From NCBI GenBank assembly GCA_004352715.1, contig SCFE01000053.1, positions 380,529-444,528 on the forward strand: 64,000 nucleotides of DNA. Reading direction: 5' to 3'. Positions 33,117-45,500 of this stretch are shown here, one piece after another. Source of the DNA: Hofstenia miamia. Taxonomy: Eukaryota > Xenacoelomorpha > Acoela. A program made the translations under genes and the position numbers. The notes beneath the pieces were generated by a model. The model worked only from the letters and a program-made list of their open reading frames with translations, was not told where the DNA came from and searched no databases. Position 1 is the first letter of the stretch, and the number at the start of each line of letters is the position of its first letter.

Positions 33117-33377
33117 TTAATTTCGTGATGATGGATTAGAAATAACACCATTTAAACCTAATGACAACGCTTCATTTGCATAATTGCTTAAACAAAGATC
33201 TGTCCACTTATTTTCTGCTTCCTTTATGCTTTCAACTAAATTTACACTTTCTGAATGTACCATTGATGGAAGTTCTTTTATGGGTACCATGATATCTTCA
33301 TCGGGAAGTTTATCCTTTCTCCAATCATCGTCAACAATATCCAAAAGAACGCCAATATCTGAATAAGTACTATCCAT
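33117..33377 (-). CDS. ANAPC13: Anaphase-promoting complex subunit 13
   Basis: Single-exon frame of 86 codons from ATG 33377 to TGA/TAA at 33117. The core DDWRKDKLPDED then IMVPIKELP, followed after a spacer by KEAENKWTDLCLS, matches the small APC13 family (human about 74 residues: D-x-W-R-x-D-x-L-P-x-E-D, P-x-x-E-L-P, then K-W-T-D-L). APC13 is a small, extended subunit that stabilises the tetratricopeptide arm of the anaphase-promoting complex, a ubiquitin ligase acting in mitosis. Length and motif order are as expected; the C-terminal tail (LGLNGVISNPSSRN) is a little longer than usual. It is upstream of the mS38-like gene on the same strand, about 680 bp apart. No introns are needed. Confidence 0.9.
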   Translation of the reverse strand: MDSTYSDIGVLLDIVDDDWRKDKLPDEDIMVPIKELPSMVHSESVNLVESIKEAENKWTDLCLSNYANEALSLGLNGVISNPSSRN

Positions 33378-34120
33378 TATTTTGCAAAAATTGACATTTA
33401 CGATTTAAATTCTGTTTAAAGCGATAGACTATTATACTTCTTTGTGCGATTGTCAAAGAGTCCCTTGTTCAACAAATAGTCTCGAATACGTTGGTGCTTA
33501 CAATAGACAATTACTTTCTTAAAGCCAACATTGTAAATTGTGTTGTCAGCTATTGCTTACATATGCTTGATCAGCAGGTCTCAAGATTATTAGTATCACT
33601 TGATGTGATTCATTGATTTTAGTCTTAAAGTAGCATGTTGAAATTTAACAAAAAGAATATGTTTGATATATTGTTTTCTAGTTTTTTCTTAATAGCTTAG
33701 AAACAGAAAAATTGTATTTGCTCATTAAGTAGTAACACACTAACAATTTAAGAACAATTAGCTTAATAGCCTCTCCTATACTATGCTATTTGCATCACTC
33801 ATGCAAGTTTGATATATTCATTATAGCCTAATTGTATAACTGAAATTACTGTAATTCTTATCTACTTAACATAGGAATTTGTAAGTAACACTTTTATTTC
33901 AGTATTTCTAAATGATATTCTAAAGTTAAATTAGGGCTAACCTAATCTGAATCTCACCAGTGCATATCTTCTTTGGCTCATAGTTCAACAATAATATTTG
34001 TTTTAGTGGAAGATGTTCAAAGAGTTGTTTCTTCTAATAGAAATTATTCTAAATTTTTACTAAATGTGTTTACACAACTTGAATTCTACTAATTTTTTTA
34101 ATTTTGAACTGTATTACAAC
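33378..34120. other. AT-rich upstream region of ANAPC13, no gene seen
   Basis: Contains the presumed ANAPC13 promoter, but no clear core-promoter motif stands out. No other feature supported. Confidence 0.5.
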
Positions 34121-34452
34121 CAGGGTTTTCAAGTACTCAGAATGCTAAGAACTCAAAATAGGATGAGAAATAATCAATGCTCAAACTTGAACACTATCAA
34201 AAGTCCAATTGATAATAAGATAAAAATTGAATTACTCTAAGTTTCAGTTTCTTTATCAATCACAAATAATAAAATTTTAGCTTATAATACTTGGCATTGT
34301 CATAAGATAAATTATATTTTATTCCTAAAAACTGGGAATTAGAAAAGAAATTGATCAAACCAGAATTTTCTTCAAAAACTACTGGAACTCAAATTCAAAA
34401 TGTAAAAACACAAGCTCAAACCAAGTAACTACAACTAAGCTCAAAGACCCTG
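34121..34452. mobile_element. hAT-like MITE, diverged copy
   Basis: 332 bp beginning CAGGGTTTTCAAGTACT and ending CTCAAAGACCCTG. It is homologous along its length, in reverse complement, to the element at 46139-46493. The flanks (ATTACAAC and ATTATTGC) do not form a clean 8-bp duplication, so this is an older or rearranged copy. Confidence 0.6.
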
Positions 34453-35737
34453 ATTATTGCAACATGTTTTTTTCATTTACGAATTTAAATATTAGAATAA
34501 GGTTTATATTAAGATTAGGGATATTATAATTGTTAGGATGGAGGTAAGGTTAGGATAGAGATAGGGCTTGCATTTTCTTAGAAGATAATTGTCAAGTTGT
34601 TCCTCAAAAGTTTTAAATTTGGCTGGATGTAATTTTGCTATCTTTCAGATACTAAAGGATACCAGTTCATGCCAAAGAAGAACTCAAGAGTGTAGCTCAC
34701 ATATATTAAAATTTAAACATACTTATCCAGGTAAATGTGAATAATGAATTTAAAATTAGCAATAAATTGTGTGTGCTGCAAACCCTAAAGCAAAAGTAAT
34801 GGTAATGTAACAACCCCAAAACCTTTGCAAAAAACTTAGGTGAGAGAAGTCAGGTTCTTCCAAAATGGACAAATATTATATTCATTTTTATTAAATTGTA
34901 TTTCAGATAACTAACTCCTCCTATCATAATACCCATTCCTAATAAAAGTAAAGAGTGACAGGTGATCAAGAGAGGGAAGAGTTGCCACACTCACTTAAGA
35001 GAGAGAGAGAGAAGCCTTAATACTCTTGGGTGCATTGTAATGAAACCTATGTGCTAAGTAAAAATCTAAGCTTGGTGCATTATTCCACTGGTGCAATTTA
35101 GGTGGTAGCAATAATATTAATTTTTAATAATGAATGAAATACATTACAGCAAAAGCCCTGATTGTACAACTAGCCATATGTTAAACAATATGCTAGCTGA
35201 GCTGTATCACTTCTATTTACCTCTTAACTAATACAAGATAGTTTAGAACAGCATAATTTAATTAAAGTAAATTCCAAGATAAAATGTAATCCCAATTTAC
35301 TTTCTAGTAAACAAAATGAATATTCACACACATTTATATATGAATGAAAATCAGAAATTATAAACAACAACTCACCATTGCTAATATGAGTAAGGACAGG
35401 TAGTCTGCAATGGTAAGAAATTACTGTTCAAAATTATCAGAAATATTCAAAACTGAAATTGCACATTTTACAAAATTATTGTTCCCTAAAATGGGCTATT
35501 TCAGTCTACAATCTCCATATTATCAGGTTCAATTAGTGCTTGAGCTTGGTGCACTAATGTGATAGCATGGATCTTTCCAGGAAAGCATGTTAGCATGCTA
35601 AATGTATTGCATATCATAGCAGAGTCTTTCCAATTAGGTACTAACTTTCTTTTCAATGTTATAGAATTTCATTTATTCCATGTGTTTCAATATAGTGAGT
35701 GACTTACAAAGGCTGCTTAACTTTCACATAGAAATAT

Positions 35738-36617
35738 TGTAGAATCATGGGGTGCATTTAACACCTAAAGTGGAAGATTACCATTGCCAAGAGCAACCCA
35801 TTCTCTAACAAAACAAATGAAGATCAGTAGTTTGCCAATTTCATTGTAGAAAAAGTAATTCCAAGACAGCATTTCAAGTAGTGACCAATTCACATGGCAT
35901 CTCACTGAAGCCAAGTCATTAGAATCCATCCTAACAATCCAAGGTGCTAATCATGTGTCTCAAGTTGTAATTTCTAGCTCAATAAAACAAATTTAGCTCT
36001 GTGTTTATCATCTTAGCTCATGTAATAAAGATATTAAATAACATGTAGTTACCACATATTCATGTATGCCAACAGCATAGTATATTCACATTGTGTGATA
36101 ATATGTGCATATTCAATCAATAGATGTAGTAGTTCTTTTATTTCCTATGCCTATATGTAGCCTAAAGTGACCACAATATGGGCTCACATCTGTCAAGGGG
36201 CGAGTTATCACCCCAGGCACAGCAGAGTTCCTCCCACATTATTTCCGGATCTTACAATTGCATTATTATAAAATTCATACCAAAGCTAAAAAGGTTAGTA
36301 AATAATAAAATAGTGAAAGAGCAAACGTTATCCAGTGAGAATGAAATTTATTTGATGTTTGATAACATTGAGTTCCCTATTTATTATAAGAAAAGGTAAA
36401 TATTTACTGTTTTACAAAAGTTTGCTTGTTTCCCTCACAAATTAAACGAGCAATTACACATAATTTATAGCTCAAGGGGACAATTACTAAATTCAAAACT
36501 TAAGTTCAAAAAGATTACAAATTAATAAAATCACTAAATTAAAGATACTAAATAGCACCAAATTAATTGCCTAAAATCAAATAATAAAAATAAACAAAGG
36601 CCTTGAATGACTCTACA
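35738..36617 (-). repeat. Solo LTR of the plus-strand Gypsy family, reverse orientation
   Basis: 880 bp starting TGTAGAATC and ending GACTCTACA, homologous throughout to the 3' LTR at 54475-55360 in reverse complement. It is flanked by ATAT on both sides (35734-35737 and 36618-36621), the 4-bp target duplication expected for Gypsy. No internal sequence of the same family adjoins it, so it is a solo LTR produced by LTR-LTR recombination. It interrupts the extra ORF of the minus-strand element. Confidence 0.85.
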
Positions 36618-36621
36618 ATAT

Positions 36622-37450
36622 TGTAGAATTCTAAATATAAGCAAAGGCCTTTAATAGCAATTAGTAATGTCATTTTAGCTTTTATGTCTGATGCATGTGT
36701 ATTGTCTTTGTTGATTGTTGTATGGGGCAAGAGAATGTAAGGAAATTGATTTGTTCTACATTTGCTTATGAGATATGGCATTTGAAAGTGAGGCTGTAAT
36801 ATTGCAGCTATTTCAGATTTTGTCCAAGATTCAGTAAACAGAATTTTCATAAGTGCTAACAAATCTGTGTCAAATTGTGTATTGACATGACACATTTGTG
36901 GCATCTGTAGGCTCTGCTTTGGCTACACATGTTAGGTAATTTTTAACATCTGTTTTGATCTATTCTAGCTTTGAAAAGCTTATTTTGACTCCTAGTTTTT
37001 CAATATTGGCTTCTTTATCTGCATTTGATGTTGCAGCATTAAACTACATTGTGTCAATGTCAGGTTGGCTTCATGGACTTATAGCTGTTTTGTGGACTGC
37101 TGATTTAGTTCCAGGATTTCTATGGGTATGCATTGGGTGCCATTTGTTTGTATTTATTGCATGTAGAGAGTTTTTTGTAGGGATAATATTTATTCTGATA
37201 ATCAAACAAGATCTCATTTTTTATTACAAGGAGATGCTTCTTTGATTTCCCATAGTAAGAGTCTGTAGAATGTTTAATATGTTTTTGCTGATGCAATGAT
37301 GATAGCAGCAGTAATGATGAAATCCTTGTATCACATGTTGTGCCCCACATAATTTTCTTAACAGTATCTGTAACTATCTGAATGTCTCTTGTGGTAATAG
37401 CAAACTTATTACTAATTAGATTGATTGGTCACATTCCTAATGGGTTTCCT
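36622..37450 (-). pseudogene. Extra ORF (ORF3) of the minus-strand Gypsy, conserved part
   Basis: On the minus strand this region has two segments that match the extra ORF of the plus-strand element. One is a TDTVKKIMWGTTCDT block (about 37388-37320), equivalent to SDTLKKYMWGTTAKT at 52900-52960. The other is LLALMKILFTESWTKSE (about 36860-36805), equivalent to ILGLMKWCLTEMLTKAE near 53460. Order and spacing are similar, with a deletion between them. Stops and frameshifts are present. No transmembrane helix, Cys-rich pattern or furin-type site is seen, so I do not call it env. The reading probably continues beyond the inserted solo LTR towards 34.5 kb. Function unknown. Confidence 0.6.
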
Positions 37451-40400
37451 CAATTGATGATGTGAGAATAGTACTTTTCAAAAAGTGTTGTACATTTTGT
37501 ATTTTTTCTGTGTGGTGATATCAACAAGGAAGTACTATACAAGAACCAATTCTTGAGTTTGGCAAAGATTCAAATGATAGCAATCTCATCTAATTTGCTC
37601 TTTCATAATTGATCTCTCATTCTGTGGGAGATAGAAAAAATTAACATGGGATCTTCAGTTAGATAGATTGAAATTAGCCATAGAGCAGACTTAGCATTAC
37701 AATCTGGTGCAGATGTTTCTTTAAAAAATGTCTGCTTAAAATCTGTTTGATCTTTACCTTCCAATGACTACTGGATGTTAAGTAGTAGATGTTCAGCTGA
37801 GTAATGATAAGATTCAGAGAGAGAGTGTATCAATATTGCAGGCCAACTGTTGTCAGTAAGGCAATTAGCTTTGATGTTTGACTATATATTGTTTACTTCA
37901 TTTAGTACATTGAAAATTAAATGAATGCACATGATACATGAATGTATTGAATAAAACTGCAAGTAAGTTTCAGAAGTCTTGTAAACTGAGAAAAAAAGTC
38001 TTGAGGGCTTAGAATAAAAAAGTTATCAATGCTGAATTCTAACTCATAAATTTCAGATAACACTACTATGAAAGAAATCTTGTAGAATTTTCACTAGGCA
38101 TACCTTGTTAGCTTTTGCTAAGTGGTAGGATAAAGAGAATTTGTCCATTAATTTAGAGTCTGAAAGTTGATTGTTCTTTTGAAAATCAATAATTATGATA
38201 TTCTCCAGAGATAAGTTAATTTGAGCTTGTAACACTAGATTATCCTTGTACATAACCAGACAGTGAAGTTTGGTAAGGTGAAACTCAGCATAAAAACAAG
38301 TATGCACTGTACTGTGAAACTATGATCAATTTATTTCTTCTGACATGGAATGAGGATAGAATATCAAAGTGTTAATAGCAGGACATTTCTCAGCATCTAT
38401 TAGGAATGGCATTGTGGAGAAGCTGATTTTATGATGTGTTGCATCTAGTTGCTTGTTGATAGCTGTTTTCATTTCCAGTGTTATGTGAGATTTAATTATG
38501 TGGAAATCCAAACAAGTTGTGATAAAGGATGGGTGGAGAGTTTCATTGCTGAGAGTTGATACATGAGAGTGTCATTGTTCATAACATTCCTTAGATCATT
38601 GTTGAGAGGCAGATCTCTGGCTAGATGCAGAGGATAGGAGGAAGTGTGAGTGAAGCATTTTCTAGATTGCAGTAAAACCAATGGTTGTAATGCCAACTCT
38701 TCAGGTATTGACAATTATAAAGTCAATATAGCAGATGGAGTTTGTTCAGTGCTTGTCATTGACCTCTTTGGGTTTATTGACTACCCATGCTGTACCACAG
38801 GTAGGAACTCTGTGAGGTTGAGTGATCACTTGAACTGGCTCCACTCTCCATTCTGTATCATGGGGAGGAGGTGGGGTTCAAAGCACCAACATGTATATCT
38901 GTTGTGTGTCATTGAATCACTGCTCATGTACTATGAATGTAGTTTCTGCTAACTTGTTGATCAGATGCAAGGGCGGACTCCTAGTATGGTGTGTGTGTGT
39001 TGGACTTGATGTCTAAAATTAGATGGCTCCTCTGGCATTTCACTATTACTACTGTTTGGATGAGATAGCACTTTTTTTCATCAGTGTTTGAACTAAATAT
39101 ATAATTTAAATCAGTATCCCAATTTTCAGAACTNTGTCAGGTTGGCTTCATGGACTTATAGCTGTTTTGTGGACTGCTGATTTAGTTCCAGGATTTCTAT
39201 GGGTATGCATTGGGTGCCATTTGTTTGTATTTATTGCATGTAGAGAGTTTTTTGTAGGGATAATATTTATTCTGATAATCAAACAAGATCTCATTTTTTA
39301 TTACAAGGAGATGCTTCTTTGATTTCCCATAGTAAGAGTCTGTAGAATGTTTAATATGTTTTTGCTGATGCAATGATGATAGCAGCAGTAATGATGAAAT
39401 CCTTGTATCACATGTTGTGCCCCACATAATTTTCTTAACAGTATCTGTAACTATCTGAATGTCTCTTGTGGTAATAGCAAACTTATTACTAATTAGATTG
39501 ATTGGTCACATTCCTAATGGGTTTCCTCAATTGATGATGTGAGAATAGTACTTTTCAAAAAGTGTTGTACATTTTGTATTTTTTCTGTGTGGTGATATCA
39601 ACAAGGAAGTACTATACAAGAACCAATTCTTGAGTTTGGCAAAGATTCAAATGATAGCAATCTCATCTAATTTGCTCTTTCATAATTGATCTCTCATTCT
39701 GTGGGAGATAGAAAAAATTAACATGGGATCTTCAGTTAGATAGATTGAAATTAGCCATAGAGCAGACTTAGCATTACAATCTGGTGCAGATGTTTCTTTA
39801 AAAAATGTCTGCTTAAAATCTGTTTGATCTTTACCTTCCAATGACTACTGGATGTTAAGTAGTAGATGTTCAGCTGAGTAATGATAAGATTCAGAGAGAG
39901 AGTGTATCAATATTGCAGGCCAACTGTTGTCAGTAAGGCAATTAGCTTTGATGTTTGACTATATATTGTTTACTTCATTTAGTACATTGAAAATTAAATG
40001 AATGCACATGATACATGAATGTATTGAATAAAACTGCAAGTAAGTTTCAGAAGTCTTGTAAACTGAGAAAAAAAGTCTTGAGGGCTTAGAATAAAAAAGT
40101 TATCAATGCTGAATTCTAACTCATAAATTTCAGATAACACTACTATGAAAGAAATCTTGTAGAATTTTCACTAGGCATACCTTGTTAGCTTTTGCTAAGT
40201 GGTAGGATAAAGAGAATTTGTCCATTAATTTAGAGTCTGAAAGTTGATTGTTCTTTTGAAAATCAATAATTATGATATTCTCCAGAGATAAGTTAATTTG
40301 AGCTTGTAACACTAGATTATCCTTGTACATAACCAGACAGTGAAGTTTGGTAAGGTGAAACTCAGCATAAAAACAAGTATGCACTGTACTGTGAAACTAT

Positions 40401-41208
40401 GATCAATTTATTTCTTCTGACATGGAATGAGGATAGAATATCAAAGTGTTAATAGCAGGACATTTCTCAGCATCTATTAGGAATGGCATTGTGGAGAAGC
40501 TGATTTTATGATGTGTTGCATCTAGTTGCTTGTTGATAGCTGTTTTCATTTCCAGTGTTATGTGAGATTTAATTATGTGGAAATCCAAACAAGTTGTGAT
40601 AAAGGATGGGTGGAGAGTTTCATTGCTGAGAGTTGATACATGAGAGTGTCATTGTTCATAACATTCCTTAGATCATTGTTGAGAGGCAGATCTCTGGCTA
40701 GATGCAGAGGATAGGAGGAAGTGTGAGTGAAGCATTTTCTAGATTGCAGTAAAACCAATGGTTGTAATGCCAACTCTTCAGGTATTGACAATTATAAAGT
40801 CAATATAGCAGATGGAGTTTGTTCAGTGCTTGTCATTGACCTCTTTGGGTTTATTGACTACCCATGCTGTACCACAGGTAGGAACTCTGTGAGGTTGAGT
40901 GATCACTTGAACTGGCTCCACTCTCCATTCTGTATCATGGGGAGGAGGTGGGGTTCAAAGCACCAACATGTATATCTGTTGTGTGTCATTGAATCACTGC
41001 TCATGTACTATGAATGTAGTTTCTGCTAACTTGTTGATCAGATGCAAGGGCGGACTCCTAGTATGGTGTGTGTGTTGGACTTGATGTCTAAAATTAGATG
41101 GCTCCTGTGGCATTTCACTATTACTACTGTTTGGATGAGATAGCACTTTTTTTCATCAGTGTTTGAACTAAATATATAATTTAAATCAGTATCCCAATTT
41201 TCAGAACT
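37058..41208. repeat. About 2.08-kb segment duplicated across a single N (probable unmerged contig overlap)
   Basis: Bases 37058-39133 (2076 bp) and 39135-41208 (2074 bp) are almost identical, differing by a GT-dinucleotide count and isolated bases. They abut at one N (39134), and each copy boundary coincides with the N. The minus-strand frames inside (for example 38053-38307 and 40130-40384) are therefore present twice in the window but probably once in the genome. Confidence 0.85.
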
Positions 41209-41346
41209 GTAATTGTTATTTGTGTACACCCAGCAGGGCCACAATGTACATATGTCTTTGATTACAACCTTAGCATATGTCACATAACTGTCATATTGTC
41301 CCTCCTGAATGTCATCTAGCTCAGGCATTTCAAGGTATGTATCCAT
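39450..41346 (-). pseudogene. Region between integrase and conserved ORF3 block, minus-strand Gypsy
   Basis: Broken frames include one at 41346-41038 (starts MDTYLEMPELDDIQEGQ), one at 40791-40573 (MSIPEELALQPLVLL), one at 40588-40403 and one at 40384-40130 (with KDNLVLQAQINLSLENIII). They have protein-like composition but many stops and frame changes. About 1.9 kb of sequence lies here compared with about 0.36 kb at the same place in the plus-strand element, so this copy has an additional domain or insertion. I recognise no family. Confidence 0.4.
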
Positions 41347-41349
41347 ATT

Positions 41350-42340
41350 ATAAGTTATAATTTCAAAATCTTTTTGTTGTTGATTTTTGTGTGTTCAATA
41401 TCTTAATAGATTATTATTGTGATCTAAGACTTTTGTGATTGTATAAGGACTGGACCATTAAGTTCCTAACTTCTTTGTTTGCTTGATGTCCAATGCTTTG
41501 ACTGGTGTGAAGTAGTAGACTTTATTGCCTACTTTGTATGGTTCTCCATACATGTGTTTGTTATAGTTGCATACTTGTCATACTGTGCTTTTCTTGTTGT
41601 ACATTCAGATGGTTTTGTGTATTTCTTGAAGCTCATTTATCAGATCATTTACATAATTGTTTGTTGCAGGTGTTTTATGCTTTTTATATAGCATAGTTAT
41701 TGGTGTTGCTGCTTCATGACCAAAGGTTGCTTTGAATGGTGTCATTCCAGTTGTTGAATGTGCAGATGTGTTATAGAAGTATTCTATGTGTGGTATAATA
41801 ATTCACCAATATTCCCTCTGATTCATGTTGTAGTGATGCTTATCAATTAGATTAAAGTTATATTTAAGCATTCAACTACACCATTACTTTGTTGATGGTA
41901 TGGTGCTGCATGTTCATGTAGTATCTCAAGTTGTTGTAACAGTTCTTGTGTTAGTAAACCTTCAAATTGTGTACTGTGATCAGGTACAGTTGGTGACATA
42001 GGTCTGAAGCATAGTATCCAGATGTGTAGTAAGGCTGTTGCTACTGTGTGCACTGTTTGGTCAATGATTGGAACCATTTGTGAATATTTGGGAAAATTGT
42101 CCTCTATCATTATCTTATTGTCCTCTCATTATCTTTAGAAAATTGTTCAATATCAATGTGTACAATTTTATTTGGAGTTGATGATGTACTTTTTTGAAGT
42201 TTACTACACTGAGTAGGAAAATGTGATGTATTACTAAGAATGCAAGTTTTACACTTTTCAATTACATCAAAAAGGATTGTGTGCAGACTGGTACAAATAA
42301 ACTGTGTATTGAATGTGCATTTAGTTTGTATTACTCCCAT
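41350..42340 (-). pseudogene. Gypsy integrase, minus-strand element
   Basis: Frames at 42340-42110 and 42110-41847 give the zinc-binding end (CKTCILSN), the first catalytic Asp in VHIDIEQF, the second in VPDHSTQF and the Glu in QSNGVVECLN. The spacing is that of Gypsy-clade integrases. A frameshift separates the first and second Asp regions. The C-terminal part down to about 41350 is poorly preserved. The segment carries several stops and is inactive. Confidence 0.75.
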
Positions 42341-42366
42341 ATGATCTTGTTCATGGCATTTTCTAG

Positions 42367-43745
42367 CTATATCTTTTTTATAAGAGCAATGAGGTTGTGG
42401 TGCTTACCTGTTATGAATAGAATGGTTAATTCCCATTTGTAAATGTTAAAATATTTTACTAATATATTGTTTAATGGTGTTTTGTTATCTTTGATGGTAT
42501 TTTCAATTTGTTTTAATTGTATATTGTTTTGTTGGTGTTTGATTATTTTCTTTTTGGTAATCTCCTCTTTTAGGTGGATGTCAAGTATTGGGTGACCTTG
42601 ACAGTTAATTTCTGGAATGTTATCATATGCTTCTTTCAAGATAAAAGGAAATGGTACTTTACCATGTTCCTGTTTTGTTTCATCATGATGATATTGTGGA
42701 AGAGCTGTCATGAGATCAGCATTGGTGTGTTGTTTCCCTTTCCAGTGAATTATTGTAAAGTTAAATTTGGTCAGACATTCCATCTATTTCAATGATATTC
42801 AATGATATTCAAGTGATCACCAGAGAATTTCTTAAGTCAGCTTATTTTGGAATTATCAGTTCTTACAGGGAAATGTGGTTGGCCTAACAAGAAATAATGA
42901 AATTTCTTTAAGCTTTATATGAGAGACAACATTTTGATCTTGGTGGATCTGTAATTTAATTCAGCAGGTTCGAGCTTGCAGCTAAAGAATTGTATAAGTG
43001 TTTCAATGCCACAGAGCTGGCATCAGTCTTTGATGAAATATTTAGAGAAATCAGGTGGGGAGAGTTCTGACTTAAGGTTGTTAAGTTCATTTTGATGTTT
43101 CCAACTCCATTCAAAAGGTGTTTTGGATTTTAGTAGGTTTGACATTTTTATTATTTTTTCAGATATGTTTGGAATGAAAGCCTGATAATAGTTGAAAAAG
43201 CTGAGGATAAGTTAGATGTTTTTTGTTGTTTGGATGTGTTATCTTAGCTATTGTGCACATTGGTACCCACCAGTATGCTTTGCAAAGATCAAGGGTAGTG
43301 AAATATGAGTTCTGGCATGTGGTGTACAAAATTTTGTCAATGTGTTGTTACAGATATGCATTTTTTGTGTGATATCATTAAGCTTGTGAAAATCTATACA
43401 GAGATGATATTTATCACTTAGCTTAAATGAATACTGTTCAATAAATCTGTAATGATCTTATAGTACTTGTGTTTTAGATGCTCAAGAGGTGGTCATAATA
43501 GTTGGCACATAGGTTTCTTATGGATTGTATTAATACAGTCCTCCTCACCTATTGCTTTTTTCTATACTGGTGGTAACAAAGTTTAAAATGGAGCAATGCC
43601 TTTGGAGTATCTCATTTAATTGTTCAATCTCATTAAGAGTTAGTTGTGGATAAATTTGCTTATTGATGGTGGGGATGGTGATGGTTTCACTATCAGTTTC
43701 CATTAATTTGAGTGACAAGATTGGTTTGTTTTTGGTGTGGACCAC
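42367..43745 (-). pseudogene. Gypsy RT/RNase H remnant, minus-strand element, RT core deleted
   Basis: Upstream of RT, 43745-43545 carries the linker with PQLTLNEIEQLNEILQRH. RT begins with LCIDFHKLNDIT and reaches DLCKAYW, then jumps to FFNYYQAFIPNISEK and PFEWSWKHQNEL, so the palm with the YxDD box is missing. RNase H follows (LNYRSTKIKMLSLI, then RTDNSKIS), and 42783-42367 has FNFTIIHWKGKQHTNADLM, the RNase H end and connection. Several stops are present. Order and spacing match the plus-strand element. Confidence 0.7.
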
Positions 43746-44134
43746 ATTGATGATCAGAGGTGTAAAGACTTTAATGCTATCTGATGTTATTGTAATTAAC
43801 CTGTTGCTCTTTTGGTAACTTTGTTATCATGACCCTTCAAAATGGGACCTCATATTACTACCTTTTTGGCATTCATTCTCTGCTGATTATTTATCACAAT
43901 GTCAGAGTATAGTTGTTGTCTAGATTGTAGCATAACAAAACACCAGGTGAAAGGCTCAATTTTGATGGATTATCAATTAGTGGTAATATCTTTGTTTGTT
44001 GGATCAATCTTTAGTGTTTTATCAATGAAATTAATTATGCATGTTGGCTTAGATTTGATGCTGGTCTCTACAGATGGCATAGCATTTTTGTGGTGCTAAT
44101 TTGCTTAGAAGTTTTAGCTGTAAACATTTTAGTG

Positions 44135-45480
44135 TTAGCATTGAATTTTATTTGATTGGAATTCTTGTGTAATTATCAATTTGAAGCTTGGTGTCAACAG
44201 CTTTTTTGATAGATGTGAGTAATTTATCTTCCAGACCAAATTTTTGCTCAAATCTATGATGGATTCACAGTGGCAGGCCATATGTGATATGTGTGATGAG
44301 GTCATGGGATGAGTATTCATTGAGCAGATGTCTACTTGTAGAATATATACTTCAATATCATCATTGCTTTGGTAAGTGGTGATGTTGAGTAAAATTTTGT
44401 ATTGACTGCATGCAGTCAGAGTGTGGAAGTGATCATAGAAGTTTGGATCAGAAGCTCGTAATTAGATTTAGTGGCAGTATCAAGTGTAAGATAGTACTTG
44501 CAGGCTTTCCCTGTTAGGAAGATTTTGTTCATAAGAGAAGAACCATTCATCAAAGGTTGGTAATGTGCCATCAGCTTTTCTAGAAAAGTGGCATGGTGGC
44601 ATCCTGATTTTTAAGTTCTCATCTATTGCCACTGGCAGAAAATTGGAACAAAATGATGGTTTGTTTTGTTGTGGGCTTTTGATAGCTCTTAATCTGCTAT
44701 TGATTAGGTCTAATTTATCATTTAAATTATTGAGTTTTGGATTGTTAATAGGTTACTGAGGGAATTGTGTCCTTGGTGTTGTTAATTTGCTAATGGTTAT
44801 CAGCATTGATTGAGATGGTTTAATGTTTGCTATGATGTTTATCTTGATGTCCTGTCTTTTGAACTATCAAAGTGGGCTCCATTATAGTAAGAGGAGCTTG
44901 TATAGTATTCAAATTCTCTTTGACATTTTGCAAATTTTTTAGGTGCATTTTTGTATTCTCCACTTGTTGTTCTAGAATTTGTTTTTTGCTTCCTGTGATA
45001 TCAGGTAGCTGGTCAATTTAATGTTCTGTTCATTACATTCTTAAACTTGTTTGAACAAGATGGTATTGTGTTCCAAAACTCTGTAGTCTTCATGATGTGT
45101 CATTTGTATTTCATCATGCAGACATTTGTTTTGTTCCTCTAATTCCTCAAATTCTGTGTAGTAGCATTGATTTTCTTTTGCACTATTTAATATTCTTGTA
45201 AGATTTTGTATTTGTCTTGTTTCAAGATAGTGACTTCATTCAAGAGATTGCAGTTCTCTTGGTGGATTTGATCAAATCATTTACAGTTTTCTATTTGTAT
45301 GAGGTCAATTTTCTCCTTGAGATTTTGGAGTTCATTTTTGAAGGAAATGTTTTTTTGATGAGTTGTTCCTTTGTAAGAGAATCATATTGCAATGGTGGGG
45401 TTTGACTGGCTTGTTGTTTTTTTGTTTTTGCTGATGTGTATTTGGCATTATTTTTCTGCTTGTAGTTCAAGAGACTTCAA
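44135..45480 (-). pseudogene. Gag remnant of the minus-strand Gypsy
   Basis: On the minus strand the upper part is a Glu/Lys/Asn-rich heptad-like stretch (FKNELQNLKEKIDLIQ, LNEVTILKQDKYKILQ), suggesting a coiled coil. Lower down is a segment with MPPCHFSRKADGTLPTFDEW, resembling the start of a Gypsy capsid domain. Numerous stops and frame changes occur. I see no zinc knuckle. Assigned by position upstream of RT and by the capsid-like segment. Confidence 0.45.
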
Positions 45481-45500
45481 AGTGGATTGTTGACTAGCAT

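Larger units (their letters stand above)
34453..45500 (-). mobile_element. Degenerate Gypsy-type LTR retrotransposon, internal region
   Basis: On the minus strand the order is gag (about 45480-44150), a protease region (not resolved), RT/RNase H (43745-42367), integrase (42340-41350) and a long extra ORF region extending to about 34.5 kb. A solo LTR has inserted at 35738-36617, and an assembly duplication inflates the middle (37058-39133 equals 39135-41208). Its own LTRs could not be identified, so both ends are approximate. The element is strongly depleted in CpG, consistent with age and methylation. Sequence is clearly diverged from the plus-strand Gypsy, but the architecture is the same. 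Confidence 0.65.

Noticed and set aside
33184-33366. 60-codon plus-strand frame
   Set aside because: Antisense shadow of ANAPC13.
34996-35014. Short (GA)n run
   Set aside because: Ordinary microsatellite.
38650-38952. 100-codon plus-strand frame (again at 40727-41029)
   Set aside because: No domain, lies antisense to the minus-strand Gypsy, and is duplicated only by the assembly join.
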